64,000 nt of DNA from an uncultured Methanolobus sp. (GTDB taxonomy: Archaea > Halobacteriota > Methanosarcinia > Methanosarcinales > Methanosarcinaceae). Under the pieces are notes generated by a model. That model worked only from the letters and a program-made list of their open reading frames with translations. It ran no database searches and had not been told where the DNA came from. Positions 1 through 8,117 of this stretch are shown here, in pieces. The DNA is taken from NCBI RefSeq assembly GCF_963667555.1, contig NZ_OY763421.1:2745562-2809561 (forward strand), read 5' to 3'. Every line of letters starts with the position of its first letter. The first letter of the stretch is position 1. A program made the translations under genes and the position numbers.

Positions 1-47
1 CTGTTCATTTGTTTAACCCCGCTTGTAAGTAAGTAAGCCAATTTCAA

Positions 48-60
48 ATACAACTTGTAT
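48..60. promoter_or_regulatory. 13-nt perfect palindrome
   Basis: ATACAACTTGTAT is a perfect inverted repeat around one central base. It shares the TACAA half-site with the palindrome just upstream of the putative ribbon-helix-helix gene at 478, so both may be sites for one regulator. No gene in the window starts next to it. The rest of the first 190 bases is AT-rich and holds nothing else I can support. Confidence 0.25.
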
Positions 61-192
61 AGAAATTGCACAATATTATTTTGTGATATTGCGATATAAT
101 AGGGTTGCGAAACTGAGTTACATATGAGTTCAATTTAAAAATCTTTAATCTGTACTGGCAAAGTGTTTGCACAATGTAAAGTGCAGTGTAAA

Positions 193-366
193 TCACTGCG
201 CTTCGATCACTGCCCAGTTCTTGGGAAGAACTGCCTTAGCTTCAAATGCTCCGTCAGCCTGGAACTCTCCAAGTAGTGTGGCATCTGCTGTTATTTTGAT
301 ATCTTTTGCAGTAATGGTCTTAATGTGTTTTCCATCTTCTGTGTAAATCTCAAATTTGGTTCCCAT
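193..366 (-). CDS. Small conserved-looking protein of unknown function (57 aa)
   Basis: This 57-codon reading frame begins with ATG and reads MGTKFEIYTEDGK at its N-terminus, ending ...KNWAVIEAQ. A GGGAGTGA Shine-Dalgarno sequence lies six bases before the ATG, and a TATA-like ATATATAAC sits about 30 bases further upstream on the minus strand, which supports a real leaderless or short-leader gene. The protein is soluble, with no signal peptide, membrane segment or cysteine, and looks like a small all-beta domain. I do not recognise the family and propose no function. Confidence 0.6.
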   Translation of the reverse strand: MGTKFEIYTEDGKHIKTITAKDIKITADATLLGEFQADGAFEAKAVLPKNWAVIEAQ

Positions 367-455
367 TCCAATTCACTCCCATCGTTTGTTACTTAGTTAT
401 ATATTGATGTAGAGATTTTAATTTTGTGTTACAACTCTCTTTTTATGCAACGACT

Positions 456-467
456 TACAACGTTGTA
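456..467. promoter_or_regulatory. Palindrome TACAACGTTGTA, candidate operator
   Basis: A perfect 12-bp palindrome ends 10 bases before the ATG at 478. A further TACAAC half-site lies at 430-435. Ribbon-helix-helix proteins often autoregulate from such palindromes, so this could be the operator of the downstream gene. That is inference from position and symmetry only. Confidence 0.3.
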
Positions 468-477
468 TGTGATAACT

Positions 478-798
478 ATGTTTGATCGACAAGAATGGAG
501 TCAGATTCTGATTCCTAAGACTACAAAGGAATATATTTGCAAGATTGCAAAAGCCCATAATCTCAAGATATGGGAAGTTGTGGACAATTCTTTTCAAGGA
601 TCTAAGTACAGGTTGAACAATGAAACAGAACAATTTGACATTAAATCGAGGCTTGAAAGGATGGAGAAACATATAGAAATTATGGACGAACAACTGTCCA
701 AAGTACTAAAAAAAACAATAGTCCCGGCCGAATTCGAATCGGCGTCTTCGGCTCCAAAGGCCGAAAGGATTGACCGCTACCCTACGGGACTACAATGA
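478..798 (+). CDS. Putative ribbon-helix-helix/coiled-coil protein whose 3' end is antisense to tRNA-Gln
   Basis: From the ATG at 478 this frame encodes about 106 residues. Residues ~10-33 (ILIPKTTKEYICKIAKAHNL) followed by KIWEVVDNSF look like the strand and two helices of a CopG/Arc-type ribbon-helix-helix DNA-binding domain, and residues ~55-80 form a charged coiled coil. The last ~25 codons run through the complement of tRNA-Gln, so the natural C-terminus is doubtful: the gene may be truncated by an integration or recombination event at the tRNA. A palindrome just upstream could be its operator. Such small regulators are common in plasmids and viruses. The function is not proven, and it may be a remnant. 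Confidence 0.45.
   Translation: MFDRQEWSQILIPKTTKEYICKIAKAHNLKIWEVVDNSFQGSKYRLNNETEQFDIKSRLERMEKHIEIMDEQLSKVLKKTIVPAEFESASSAPKAERIDRYPTGLQ
719..791 (-). tRNA. tRNA-Gln (anticodon TTG)
   Basis: Read on the minus strand, the gene folds into a full cloverleaf. The acceptor stem AGTCCCG pairs with CGGGACT, the anticodon stem TCGGC/GCCGA encloses loop CTTTGGA with anticodon TTG, and a GTTCGAAT-like T loop (GATTCGAATTC) is present. The discriminator is A and CCA is not encoded. It reads CAA/CAG glutamine codons. The 3' half lies opposite the end of a plus-strand reading frame. Confidence 0.93.
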
Positions 799-857
799 TT
801 AGCACAATAAATGCATAATAATACTTATTTGTTATGCAGGCAAGGGATTTAAGTCCA

Positions 858-1949
858 TCATTTAGCGATGATAAGTGTCAGCAAGTCCTTGTCTGCAAGT
901 ACATGGTCAAGACCGGCTCTCTGACCGGGGTGCTTTGCTGATTCTCCCCATATCTGTGCGTATCTGAACTTTCTCCTGAAATCACGGTGCAGGTGGTCAC
1001 AGATATCACCAACATTGACACCATTTCTCACAATAAGTGGCTCTTCAAGGTCAGCAGGTCCACCCTGAGGTTTCAGGTAGATACGAATGAAATCAAGAGC
1101 ATCGTATATCATATCCTTCACAGAATCAAGGTTGATCTCCTTATCTGCGGAAATGTATGTAGCTTCAGGATATTCTGCTTTGCATTTCTTAAGCACATAC
1201 TCATCGGCCATATCCACCTTATTCACAACGGTAACTGCAGGGATATAGACCCTGTTGCCCATTATAACATCGATGAGCTGATCCACGTCGATATTATCCC
1301 TGATAAGCACATGAGCATTGTGTATCTTGTAATCGTTAAGTATGGCCTTGATAAGGTCATCTGAGATGTCCAGGTCAATGGTACTGCTGATAGTAACTCC
1401 GCCGCGGTCCTGTCTTTTTATAACCACATCAGGAGCTTTCTGGTTAAGGCGGATACCCGCATCATATAATTCCTGTGTAAGGACTTCATGGTGATAATTC
1501 TGGAAAACATCAAGAATAAAGACCACAAGGTCACAGTTCCTCACAACTGCGATAACTTCTCTTCCACGGCCTCTGCCGCTTGCTGCACCTTTTACAAGTC
1601 CCGGTACATCAAGGATCTGAATAGTTGCATTGTTGTATTCTAGTACACCAGGAATAACGTCAAGTGTAGTAAACTCGTAGGCACCAACCTCTGAATTTGC
1701 GCCAGTGAGCTTGTTAAGTAAAGTGGATTTACCTACGGATGGGAAACCTACAAGTGTAACCGTGGCATCTCCTGACTTTTTAACGGAGTATCCTTCACCG
1801 CCACCTTTACTTGCGGCCTTTTTTACAACCTCATCACGCAGACGTGCAAGCTTTGCCTTCAGTTTTCCTATGTGATGTGACGTTGCTTTGTTGTAAGAAG
1901 TTTTCTTTATTTCCTCTTCAACTTCCTGTATTTCCTCATGTAATCCCAT
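858..1949 (-). CDS. DRG/OBG-family GTP-binding protein
   Basis: This 363-residue GTPase of the DRG (developmentally regulated GTP-binding) branch of the OBG superfamily probably acts in translation or ribosome biology. The N-terminal ~60 residues are a charged helix. The P-loop GFPSVGKS is at ~69-76, the switch region with FTTLDVIPG follows, then DVPG at ~115 and NKVD near 243, and the C-terminal ~80 residues form a TGS domain (EPLIVRNGVNVGDICDHLHR). Length and order match archaeal DRG proteins. I chose the ATG at 1949, which has a GGTAGGTT ribosome site, over an in-frame TTG two codons upstream. It is transcribed alone towards tRNA-Gln. Confidence 0.93.
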   Translation of the reverse strand: MGLHEEIQEVEEEIKKTSYNKATSHHIGKLKAKLARLRDEVVKKAASKGGGEGYSVKKSGDATVTLVGFPSVGKSTLLNKLTGANSEVGAYEFTTLDVIPGVLEYNNATIQILDVPGLVKGAASGRGRGREVIAVVRNCDLVVFILDVFQNYHHEVLTQELYDAGIRLNQKAPDVVIKRQDRGGVTISSTIDLDISDDLIKAILNDYKIHNAHVLIRDNIDVDQLIDVIMGNRVYIPAVTVVNKVDMADEYVLKKCKAEYPEATYISADKEINLDSVKDMIYDALDFIRIYLKPQGGPADLEEPLIVRNGVNVGDICDHLHRDFRRKFRYAQIWGESAKHPGQRAGLDHVLADKDLLTLIIAK

Positions 1950-2011
1950 TTGCAACCTACCATAACGTCAAAATAAAAAAGATTTTCCCGATTTTTGAAT
2001 ATGACTTAACG

Positions 2012-3922
2012 TTAAAAGGAGGATATTATACTACCGGTCATTTCATAAGTACTGATTCCCGCTGGCAGTCTCTTTGAGAACTCCTCAGAACGCAATACTG
2101 CAAGGAAATTCTGTATCTCCTTTATCTCCAGAAGGTCCTTCCTTATAACAAAATCAAACTCATCCTCTGCCAGTGGAATGAACTCAAGTCCCGCTTCCTC
2201 TGCCGCAGCTCTCAGACCAAATCCAACATCAACTTTGCCACTTTTCACAGCATCACAAACTGACCTGTGGGTCTTGGAACCGGAATTATATCCCTTCAGG
2301 TTCTTGATGATCTCACTCTTCTGGTTTCCCTTTCCTTCAGCCAGAAGACCAATTTCCCTGTCAAGAAGTGCTCTTGTACCAGAACCTCTGTTCCTGTTGA
2401 TCATCTGGAGATTGAGTATATCTTCAAGACCATATACATGATTGTCCGGAGTAAATATGAGTCCCTGCTCACGCCTGTATCCTTTCACAAGCACAACGTT
2501 CTCAAGGTTCATTCTTTTGAGAACCGATGAATTGTAGTTCCCATCTGTGTCAACCATATTTACACATGCAATATCTGCAGTTCCGCTCGAAATGGCTGTA
2601 AAACCTGCACTTGATCCCATATTCAAAGTCCTGAATATAAGCTCTGTCATCTCTTCCAGAAGGTCAACTCCGGGACACTGTCCGCCAACAAGCATCAGGT
2701 CAGGACTTTTTACATTGCCAAACATTGTAACTTCAACTTCTGCGCCGGGTTCAATATACTCGGTATGTGCCCTTATCTCAATGATCCCATCAGCATCAGA
2801 CAGCGTGGTGATAGCTCCGGATGTTTTATCTGCAGGATAGACTTTTCCACGGACAACTCCAACAGGGAAAAGTTCCTCTCTGCCGCCGGAGCGTATTCCG
2901 GTTCCCATGACAGCAGTTATCTTTGTCTTAAATGATGGCTTAACGCCAAGTGAATTGTAAATTATCGGTGCAACAAACTCGTTGAAGATACTGAGAGCAG
3001 ATGTAGGATTGCCTGGAAGTCCTATTGTAGGGACATTGTTTATCATACCGATAACCACAGGTTTTCCAGGTTTGATGGCAATTCCGTGGGCAAGAGTATC
3101 TCCCTTCTCTTCAATTATCATGTACATGATGTCGCCTGCACCGGCTGATGTACTTCCAGAGGTAAGCACAATATTACATTCTGAGATTGCCCTGTCAAGG
3201 GCATCTTCCATGAGTTTCTCGTCATCATGCACGATCCCATATATTCGTGGAGTGCCGCCGCATTCTTCAATAGCTGCAGCGATTGCATAGGAATTAGCAT
3301 CGTATATCTTGCTGACACCAAGTTTTTCACCGGGTCTGATAAGTTCACTGCCGGTTGAAATAATTCCAACTACAAGCTCCTTCACAGGAACTTTATCCAG
3401 TCCAATGGAAGCCAGAACTCCAATTTCACGGGAACCAATGCGTGTGTTTTTCCTCAGGATCCTCTCACCTTTCATGATATCGGTTCCTGCACGCATTATA
3501 TTCTCATTGATATGCACCGGTTGGTAAACAAGAAGTGAGTCTGCGGTCTGTTTTGTGCTTTCCACCATCACAACAGCATCAGCACCATCAGGAATTGGTG
3601 CCCCGGTTGAGATTTCTATCGCCTCTTCGTCATCAACAAAAAAGCTGTCTTCACATCCCGCAGGTATAGCTCCTGTAACTTTAAGTTCAATTGGATCAGG
3701 TTCACTTGCCTGGTATGTGTCTTTTGCCCTGACTGCATAGCCGTCTTTTACAGAGCGGTTAAAGGCAGGCACATCAAGTCCCGAAAGGATATCCTCTGCG
3801 ATTATGTGTCCTGCAGCTTTTTCAATAGGTAAAACAGTAATTCCCGGTTGAACCCTTATGCCGTCAACCAGTTCTCTCGCATCCTCTACGGATGTCAAAT
3901 CTCTGAATTCTTTCCTTTCCAT
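2012..3922 (-). CDS. moeA: Molybdopterin molybdenumtransferase MoeA fused to a C-terminal PBP-like domain
   Basis: The protein inserts molybdate or tungstate into adenylylated molybdopterin in the last step of molybdenum/tungsten cofactor synthesis. MoeA domains I-III fill the first ~400 residues and include VPAFNRSVKDGYAVRA, the MoCF signature around STGSEL and TSGSTSAGAGD, and GLPGNPTSAL; domain IV follows. From residue ~415 there is a periplasmic-binding-protein-like domain (LVGGQCPGVDLLEEM, later SGTADIACVN and NRNRGSGTRALLDR) of the type found in archaeal MoeA fusions and in ModE/LysR-like sensors, perhaps binding an oxyanion. The ATG at 3922 gives 636 residues; a TTG start at 3955 would overlap the upstream gene. 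It lies 10 bases after the small membrane gene, so the two are probably one operon. Confidence 0.93.
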   Translation of the reverse strand: MERKEFRDLTSVEDARELVDGIRVQPGITVLPIEKAAGHIIAEDILSGLDVPAFNRSVKDGYAVRAKDTYQASEPDPIELKVTGAIPAGCEDSFFVDDEEAIEISTGAPIPDGADAVVMVESTKQTADSLLVYQPVHINENIMRAGTDIMKGERILRKNTRIGSREIGVLASIGLDKVPVKELVVGIISTGSELIRPGEKLGVSKIYDANSYAIAAAIEECGGTPRIYGIVHDDEKLMEDALDRAISECNIVLTSGSTSAGAGDIMYMIIEEKGDTLAHGIAIKPGKPVVIGMINNVPTIGLPGNPTSALSIFNEFVAPIIYNSLGVKPSFKTKITAVMGTGIRSGGREELFPVGVVRGKVYPADKTSGAITTLSDADGIIEIRAHTEYIEPGAEVEVTMFGNVKSPDLMLVGGQCPGVDLLEEMTELIFRTLNMGSSAGFTAISSGTADIACVNMVDTDGNYNSSVLKRMNLENVVLVKGYRREQGLIFTPDNHVYGLEDILNLQMINRNRGSGTRALLDREIGLLAEGKGNQKSEIIKNLKGYNSGSKTHRSVCDAVKSGKVDVGFGLRAAAEEAGLEFIPLAEDEFDFVIRKDLLEIKEIQNFLAVLRSEEFSKRLPAGISTYEMTGSIISSF

Positions 3923-3932
3923 TCTGGTCGGT

Positions 3933-4181
3933 CTACTCTTTGTCAATATACTCAATAAGCTTTTTGTTAAGCGTGAATACCCTTGAAGCTACATACCAGA
4001 GTCCCATCAGGTACACTATCCATGTTGCAATGGAAATCCATTTGAGGCTTCCTGTATCATCAAGCGCTTCAAAAGTGATGACAAGGGTAACAGGCATCAA
4101 AAGCAATATGGCTAACACCGAATCGTTCAGATATTTCAGGTTCTCCAGAATGATCTTATCTTTTCTTCCCTCTTCTACCAT
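3933..4181 (-). CDS. Small two-helix membrane protein
   Basis: This 82-residue protein has a charged N-terminus, two hydrophobic helices (~18-37 and ~47-67) joined by an acidic loop (EALDDTGSLK), and a charged C-terminal tail, so both ends probably face the cytoplasm. The ATG has GAGGTCA ten bases upstream. It is the first gene of a probable two-gene unit with moeA. I do not recognise the family; the context might suggest a membrane partner, but that is weak. Confidence 0.7.
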   Translation of the reverse strand: MVEEGRKDKIILENLKYLNDSVLAILLLMPVTLVITFEALDDTGSLKWISIATWIVYLMGLWYVASRVFTLNKKLIEYIDKE

Positions 4182-4223
4182 TTAATGACCTCTTTAACAG
4201 GTTTAATCCTTCAGTAGTCAGTT

Positions 4224-4240
4224 ATTTGATAATATCAAAT
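4224..4240. promoter_or_regulatory. 17-nt perfect palindrome, candidate operator
   Basis: ATTTGATAATATCAAAT is an inverted repeat of 8-bp arms around one base. It lies between a TATA-like AATATATAAT (minus strand, ~4255-4268) and the start codon at 4181, a position typical for a repressor site controlling the small membrane protein and moeA. The regulator is unknown. Confidence 0.4.
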
Positions 4241-4347
4241 CAATTATTATTGTAATTATATATTATAGGACTTATGCCTAATTAATGTTTTGAAAATTTT
4301 AGCTATACTTCGAACTTACAGACTCTTAGCTGGCAGAAAAGAAAATC

Positions 4348-4386
4348 AGCAAAAGAAAAAAGAGAATGAAGACCTATGTCTTCATT
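4348..4386 (-). terminator. Hairpin terminator after ilvE
   Basis: On the minus strand AATGAAGAC pairs with GTCTTCATT around a four-base loop (4365-4386) and is followed by CTCTTTTTTCTTTT. It begins 33 bases after the ilvE stop. Confidence 0.6.
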
Positions 4387-4418
4387 TTAGAATTTTAGAA
4401 TATATCTATGCCTGAAAA

Positions 4419-5297
4419 TCAGGGGTTGATCGGCGTGCCGGTGGTTGTAGTTGCCTTTTCAAAAGCAGCAACCATCTTCTTTGTGATAGGACCTGGCTTT
4501 CCGTCACCAATAGGACGACCATCAACCTTTACAAGAGGTGCGGCCTCTGCTGCGGTTCCGGTGACGAATATCTCGTCTGCGGTGTAGAGGTCGAACATTC
4601 CAAGGTTCTCAACGTGGGTCTCAATTCCAAGGTCTGCAAGAAGCTCAATAGCTGTTGCCCTGGTGATTCCCTTCAGGTTGTTGATGGTTGGTGGTGTGTA
4701 GACCTTGCCGTTCTTGATGATGAATATGTTGTCTCCAGAACCTTCTGAGAGGTAACCGTTCTGGTCGAAGAATATTGCTTCATCTCCACCTTTCTCGTTT
4801 GCCTCGATCTTGGCAAGGATGTTGTTCAGGTAGTTGAGTGACTTGATGTTTGGTGACAGTGCATCACAGGAGTTCCTTCTGACTGATACTGTAACGCCGG
4901 TAAGACCAACTTCATAGAGGTCGCCATACATTGCGCCCCATTCCTGTGAGATGATGAATATGTTTGGTACTGGACATTTTCTTGGGTCAAGACCAAGGTC
5001 ACCAACACCACGTGATACGATAGGTCTGATGTATGCGTCTGTCAGGTTGTTTTTCCTGAGTGTCTCCAGGATAGCCTCTTCCATTTCTTCTTTGGAGAGC
5101 GGGATGTTAAGAGCGATTGCCCTTGCGGAATCATAGAGCCTGTCAACATGCTCACGTAACTTGAAAACACGTCCGTTATATGCTCTTATTCCCTCAAACA
5201 CACCGTCTCCGTACAAAAATCCGTGGTCATAGACGGAAGTTGTGGCCTGTGATTTAGGAACAAAGTTACCGTTGTAATAAATCAATAGTTCACTCAT
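4419..5297 (-). CDS. ilvE: Branched-chain amino acid aminotransferase
   Basis: This 292-residue fold-type IV PLP enzyme transfers the amino group between glutamate and the 2-oxo acids of leucine, isoleucine and valine. The N-terminus [10 protein letters not shown] and [15 protein letters not shown] are characteristic. K152 in [10 protein letters not shown] is the expected Schiff-base lysine, followed by [12 protein letters not shown] and the phosphate-binding [11 protein letters not shown] and FVTGTAAEA. The length is standard. It is a single gene with a hairpin terminator. D-amino acid aminotransferase is an alternative in this fold, but the sequence pattern fits IlvE. Confidence 0.94.
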   Translation of the reverse strand: MSELLIYYNGNFVPKSQATTSVYDHGFLYGDGVFEGIRAYNGRVFKLREHVDRLYDSARAIALNIPLSKEEMEEAILETLRKNNLTDAYIRPIVSRGVGDLGLDPRKCPVPNIFIISQEWGAMYGDLYEVGLTGVTVSVRRNSCDALSPNIKSLNYLNNILAKIEANEKGGDEAIFFDQNGYLSEGSGDNIFIIKNGKVYTPPTINNLKGITRATAIELLADLGIETHVENLGMFDLYTADEIFVTGTAAEAAPLVKVDGRPIGDGKPGPITKKMVAAFEKATTTTGTPINP

Positions 5298-5454
5298 TGT
5301 AAAGCCTCAGTATAATAACAATTGCTAGAGTTCATGTCAAACTATTATTTATTTTTATTCACACTGACATGTTGTATTAATTGCCGAAGTGAACCCGGTT
5401 TGACAAAAGTGTTTTATACTAAAAAACCTATTTGCAATCCCGGTCAAGCTTAGC

Positions 5455-5529
5455 GGTCCCGTGGCTTAGCCAGGATATAGCATCGGGCTTCTAACCCGAG
5501 GGTCAGGGGTTCAAATCCCTTCGGGATCG
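5455..5529 (+). tRNA. tRNA-Arg (anticodon TCT)
   Basis: The cloverleaf is complete: acceptor GGTCCCG/CGGGATC (one G-T pair), D arm, anticodon stem TCGGG/CCCGA with loop CTTCTAA (anticodon TCT, AGA/AGG codons), and T arm AGGGGTTCAAATCCCTT. The discriminator is G and CCA is not encoded. A TATA-like TTTATACTA lies ~40 bases upstream, and a T-rich tract follows the gene. Confidence 0.95.
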
Positions 5530-5709
5530 CTTTTCTTCTTTTTCACTTTTGTCATAAGCTTCTTAATTTATGGTTTTTTGTTATTACCTTTTTTTTATAA
5601 ATCTCCGGAACATAGTTTCGCAACGAGGTTATATCTGTAAAATCAAACGCTATATTGTACAGTTTATTGTAAATTGTATGTAGATTGGAGCATATCTACT
5701 ATAAAGGGG

Positions 5710-5985
5710 GTGTTTTCCATAGATGCAAAGGTTTTAAAGATTGCAATAGCAGTCTTGTCGATAGTGGGTACTGCATACGCATTGGCTGATGATACGGATG
5801 GTGATGGAAGACTCGATCCGGATGATAATTGTCCATATACCTACAACCCGGATCAAGCAGATTCTGATGGCGATGGTGTAGGAGATGTATGTGATCCTGT
5901 AGTGGATATTCCTGAATTTCCAACTATTGCTCTTCCAATGATAGCAATTGTGGGATTTGCATTGTTCTTTAAAAGAAGGAAATAA
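5710..5985 (+). CDS. Small secreted protein with thrombospondin type-3 repeats and a PEF-CTERM sorting signal
   Basis: The protein has a hydrophobic N-terminal segment ([19 protein letters not shown]) that acts as a signal peptide, then acidic calcium-binding thrombospondin type-3 repeats ([14 protein letters not shown] and [14 protein letters not shown]), and a C-terminal [17 protein letters not shown] helix ending FFKRRK. That tail is a PEF-CTERM signal, recognised by archaeosortases that attach proteins to the cell surface, so this is a small surface-anchored protein. The start is uncertain: no in-frame ATG exists near the AAGGGGGTG ribosome site. GTG at 5710 overlaps that site, TTG at 5674 has no visible site, and ATA at 5719 would have ideal spacing. 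No archaeosortase gene is in the window. Confidence 0.75.
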   Translation: MFSIDAKVLKIAIAVLSIVGTAYALADDTDGDGRLDPDDNCPYTYNPDQADSDGDGVGDVCDPVVDIPEFPTIALPMIAIVGFALFFKRRK

Positions 5986-6095
5986 ACTCCTTCTTTTTCC
6001 ATTTTAAAAATCCCGCTCTGTAGAAAACCTGTTAACATGAGTATCATGAACTTTGCTCTTTTTCAGTTCCAACTAAAAAAACAATTTGGAAGCTT

Positions 6096-6287
6096 AAACC
6101 AAAGTAACTATCCGCCGAAGGCGGCACATTCCAATACTTTCATGCTACGAAAATTGTATTTGTGCTTGAGAATTCTACAGAAGCATACGAGGAAAGTATT
6201 CCACTGCAACATGTCAATTATTTTGTACTTCTTTGAGGGAAAACGCCGGCTTCGCCGGACCCTCCGGGATAATTCTAGTTATTCATG
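6096..6287 (+). repeat. Dispersed ~190-bp repeat, copy A
   Basis: The copy begins with AAACCAAAGTAACTATCCG, followed by hairpin CCGCCGAAGGCGG, and ends with the stronger hairpin GCCGGCTTCGCCGG inside GGGAAAACGCC...GGACCCTC and a trailing AGTTATTCATG. An inverted copy at 19676-19877 has the same two hairpins, the same borders and an alignable middle (ATTCTAC and GTAAAG-like blocks in both). It has no convincing coding capacity. It could be a miniature inverted-repeat-like or REP-type element, or a structured RNA family. Confidence 0.7.
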
Positions 6288-6481
6288 TTCTGCAATGACT
6301 CGATTTGTTGCTTGCCTTTAAGTTAATAGAAGGTTTTTGACAGAGACAAAATCCCATGTCTCAAAAAAGTATGGGCGCCGGTGAACCAGTTAGACGCCCT
6401 GTTCGTACACCAATACGTTTTTCAGAAATGTTTTAGGAAGGCACTTACAGTGAGTAACATGTTACTCGAAGCATACTAGCT

Positions 6482-6569
6482 CAGGCTCTATTTAGTTCTA
6501 GGCAAAAGAATCTATATAGGCACATGGAATGGTAAATATGCCACCGAAGAAGAAGTAGCTGTAAAATAA
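6482..6569 (+). pseudogene. Possible 3' remnant of a gene
   Basis: One frame preceded by a stop reads LYLVLGKRIYIGTWNGKYA and then TEEEVAVK before TAA. IYIGTWNGKYATEEEVA resembles the end of an AP2-like or similar small DNA-binding module, but only ~28 residues remain and no start is visible. The rest of 6000-6579, apart from repeat copy A, holds nothing else I can support. Confidence 0.2.
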
Positions 6570-6579
6570 AAAAAGAGAC

Positions 6580-6705
6580 TCAGTCATTAAGACCGAGGAT
6601 ATTTCTTTTGTCCTTCTTCTTCTCGTCTTTTTTCTCATTTTTGCTGGTCTTTACAAACTCGGTGACTTCTTTGAGTCTGTGCATATCTGCTTCATCATTT
6701 CCCAT
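6580..6705 (-). CDS. Small highly charged protein (41 aa)
   Basis: ATG at 6705 has GGAGATGA five bases upstream and encodes 41 residues, starting MGNDEADMHRLKEVTEFV and ending RNILGLND around a lysine-rich centre (KNEKKDEKKKDK). It begins 35 bases after the coiled-coil gene stop and is probably in the same transcript. The strong ribosome site is the main reason to believe in it. Function is unknown; the charge suggests RNA or ribosome binding, or interaction with the upstream product. Confidence 0.5.
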   Translation of the reverse strand: MGNDEADMHRLKEVTEFVKTSKNEKKDEKKKDKRNILGLND

Positions 6706-6740
6706 GTTTTTCATCTCCTATCAATTATCTGTTAATGAAC

Positions 6741-8036
6741 TCAATTATATTCGATCTCACTTTCATCACCAAAAACGTCCCTTACGTTAGAAAGAAGTGA
6801 TGACCTTGCCATCTCTATCTCATCTTTAAGGTTGTAGAGGTGCTTGCTTTCGGAGTCTATCTCGTTGTTCACATCTTTCAGATTTAGATTGTACTTCTCT
6901 ATCTCTTTCTCTATCTCTTCTTTCTCCCGGTAGATGCTAAGACCATTCAGTTCAGCAAGAAGTTCATCTTTCTCTTCAATATGCTCTTTCCTGTGTTCAA
7001 CAAGCGAGGATATCATTTTCTTATCGTTAAGAACATCTATCTGCTTCAGGGCCTTTTCACACATCTGGTCCTTCAGGCCGAGTTCTCCGCTTTCGATACG
7101 GTTTGTAAGTTCATTAAGGAACAGATCGATATTCTGTTCAATTGCAGAAGCCGGCTCTTCTTTGATCGACTTCAGTATTGCCCTGTTCTCAGGTGAAAGC
7201 ACACATCTGTCATTATCATCCTGCTTCTCCATTCTTGAAATAGCCTTGGAAAGAGGAGTAAACAATCTCCTTGCTTCTGCCTCAATGTCTGTGATCTCTA
7301 ATTCCACGATTTTGATCTCATCTTTCAGTTTCCTTGCTTTTTCAAATTCCTCACTGTTCTCCAGTTCAGTGATCCTATAATTTGCTTTGGTGGCTTTCTC
7401 TTTTGCAGCGTCATATCTGGAATGCATTTCCTGGATCTTTTTAGCGCTGTTGTCCATCTCTTCTTCAATTCTTTTTACATTCGCAACATCAGATGAGGTT
7501 TTATCCAGGTACTCGATCCTTTTTATTCCCTGCATAATTGAGGAATAGAGCTCATCAATAGAGTCCTCAAGTTCAGCAAGACCCTGGTTGATCTTCTGGT
7601 GTTCCTGAGGGTAAAGGGCTTTGATATACATCAGACTGCGACTGGTGTTATCTAGAACAGTTTTAAGGACTGATTTTACGTCCTTGTAGAATTCCGAAGC
7701 TGCTAAAGGTGATGTGTCTTCAGGGACTTTCAGCTTATCATGAATGAGATTCAGATTGTTAACAACATTATCCCTGTTAGAGTCTCCAAGTTTTTCTCCA
7801 CGTTTACTGACATTTTCTATAGGTTCAGCAGCCAGCAGTTCTCCTTTCAGTTTTTCAAGTTCCTCAAGTGCTGCCTGAATTGAACCATAATTGTCCGCTA
7901 CAACAGGCTTGAGTCCCTCTATCTGCTTTTCAGATTCATCTGTCATAATTGCGGCGAGTTCCCTGAACTCAAAAACAGTAGAATGAGATTCTTCTTTATC
8001 CTGCTTTTTTCCCAAAAGCCTTTCAATGAATTTCAT
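6741..8036 (-). CDS. Cytoplasmic coiled-coil protein of unknown function
   Basis: This 431-residue protein starts MKFIERLLGKKQDKEES and has no signal peptide or membrane segment. Residues ~20-110 look globular-helical (FRELAAIMTDESEKQIEGL), and most of ~120-415 is heptad-rich coiled coil (MDNSAKKIQEMHSRYDAAKE; EIKIVELEITDIEAEARRL; KEEIEKEIEKYNLNLKDVNN). There is no ATPase motif, so it is not an SMC. I do not recognise the family; a scaffold role is only a guess. It sits between modC and the 41-residue gene on the same strand, 81 bases from modC. Confidence 0.75.
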   Translation of the reverse strand: MKFIERLLGKKQDKEESHSTVFEFRELAAIMTDESEKQIEGLKPVVADNYGSIQAALEELEKLKGELLAAEPIENVSKRGEKLGDSNRDNVVNNLNLIHDKLKVPEDTSPLAASEFYKDVKSVLKTVLDNTSRSLMYIKALYPQEHQKINQGLAELEDSIDELYSSIMQGIKRIEYLDKTSSDVANVKRIEEEMDNSAKKIQEMHSRYDAAKEKATKANYRITELENSEEFEKARKLKDEIKIVELEITDIEAEARRLFTPLSKAISRMEKQDDNDRCVLSPENRAILKSIKEEPASAIEQNIDLFLNELTNRIESGELGLKDQMCEKALKQIDVLNDKKMISSLVEHRKEHIEEKDELLAELNGLSIYREKEEIEKEIEKYNLNLKDVNNEIDSESKHLYNLKDEIEMARSSLLSNVRDVFGDESEIEYN

Positions 8037-8117
8037 CTCTTCATACAGAAAAGGTAATGCAACTTTAAAAGTTTATTGGATATCCTGCGTGAAGTGAAAA
8101 ATGTAATCTCAAACAAG

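Noticed and set aside
6037..6321. 94-codon frame covering repeat copy A
   Set aside because: It runs through both hairpins of a dispersed repeat, the inverted copy does not preserve the frame, and no ribosome site is visible.
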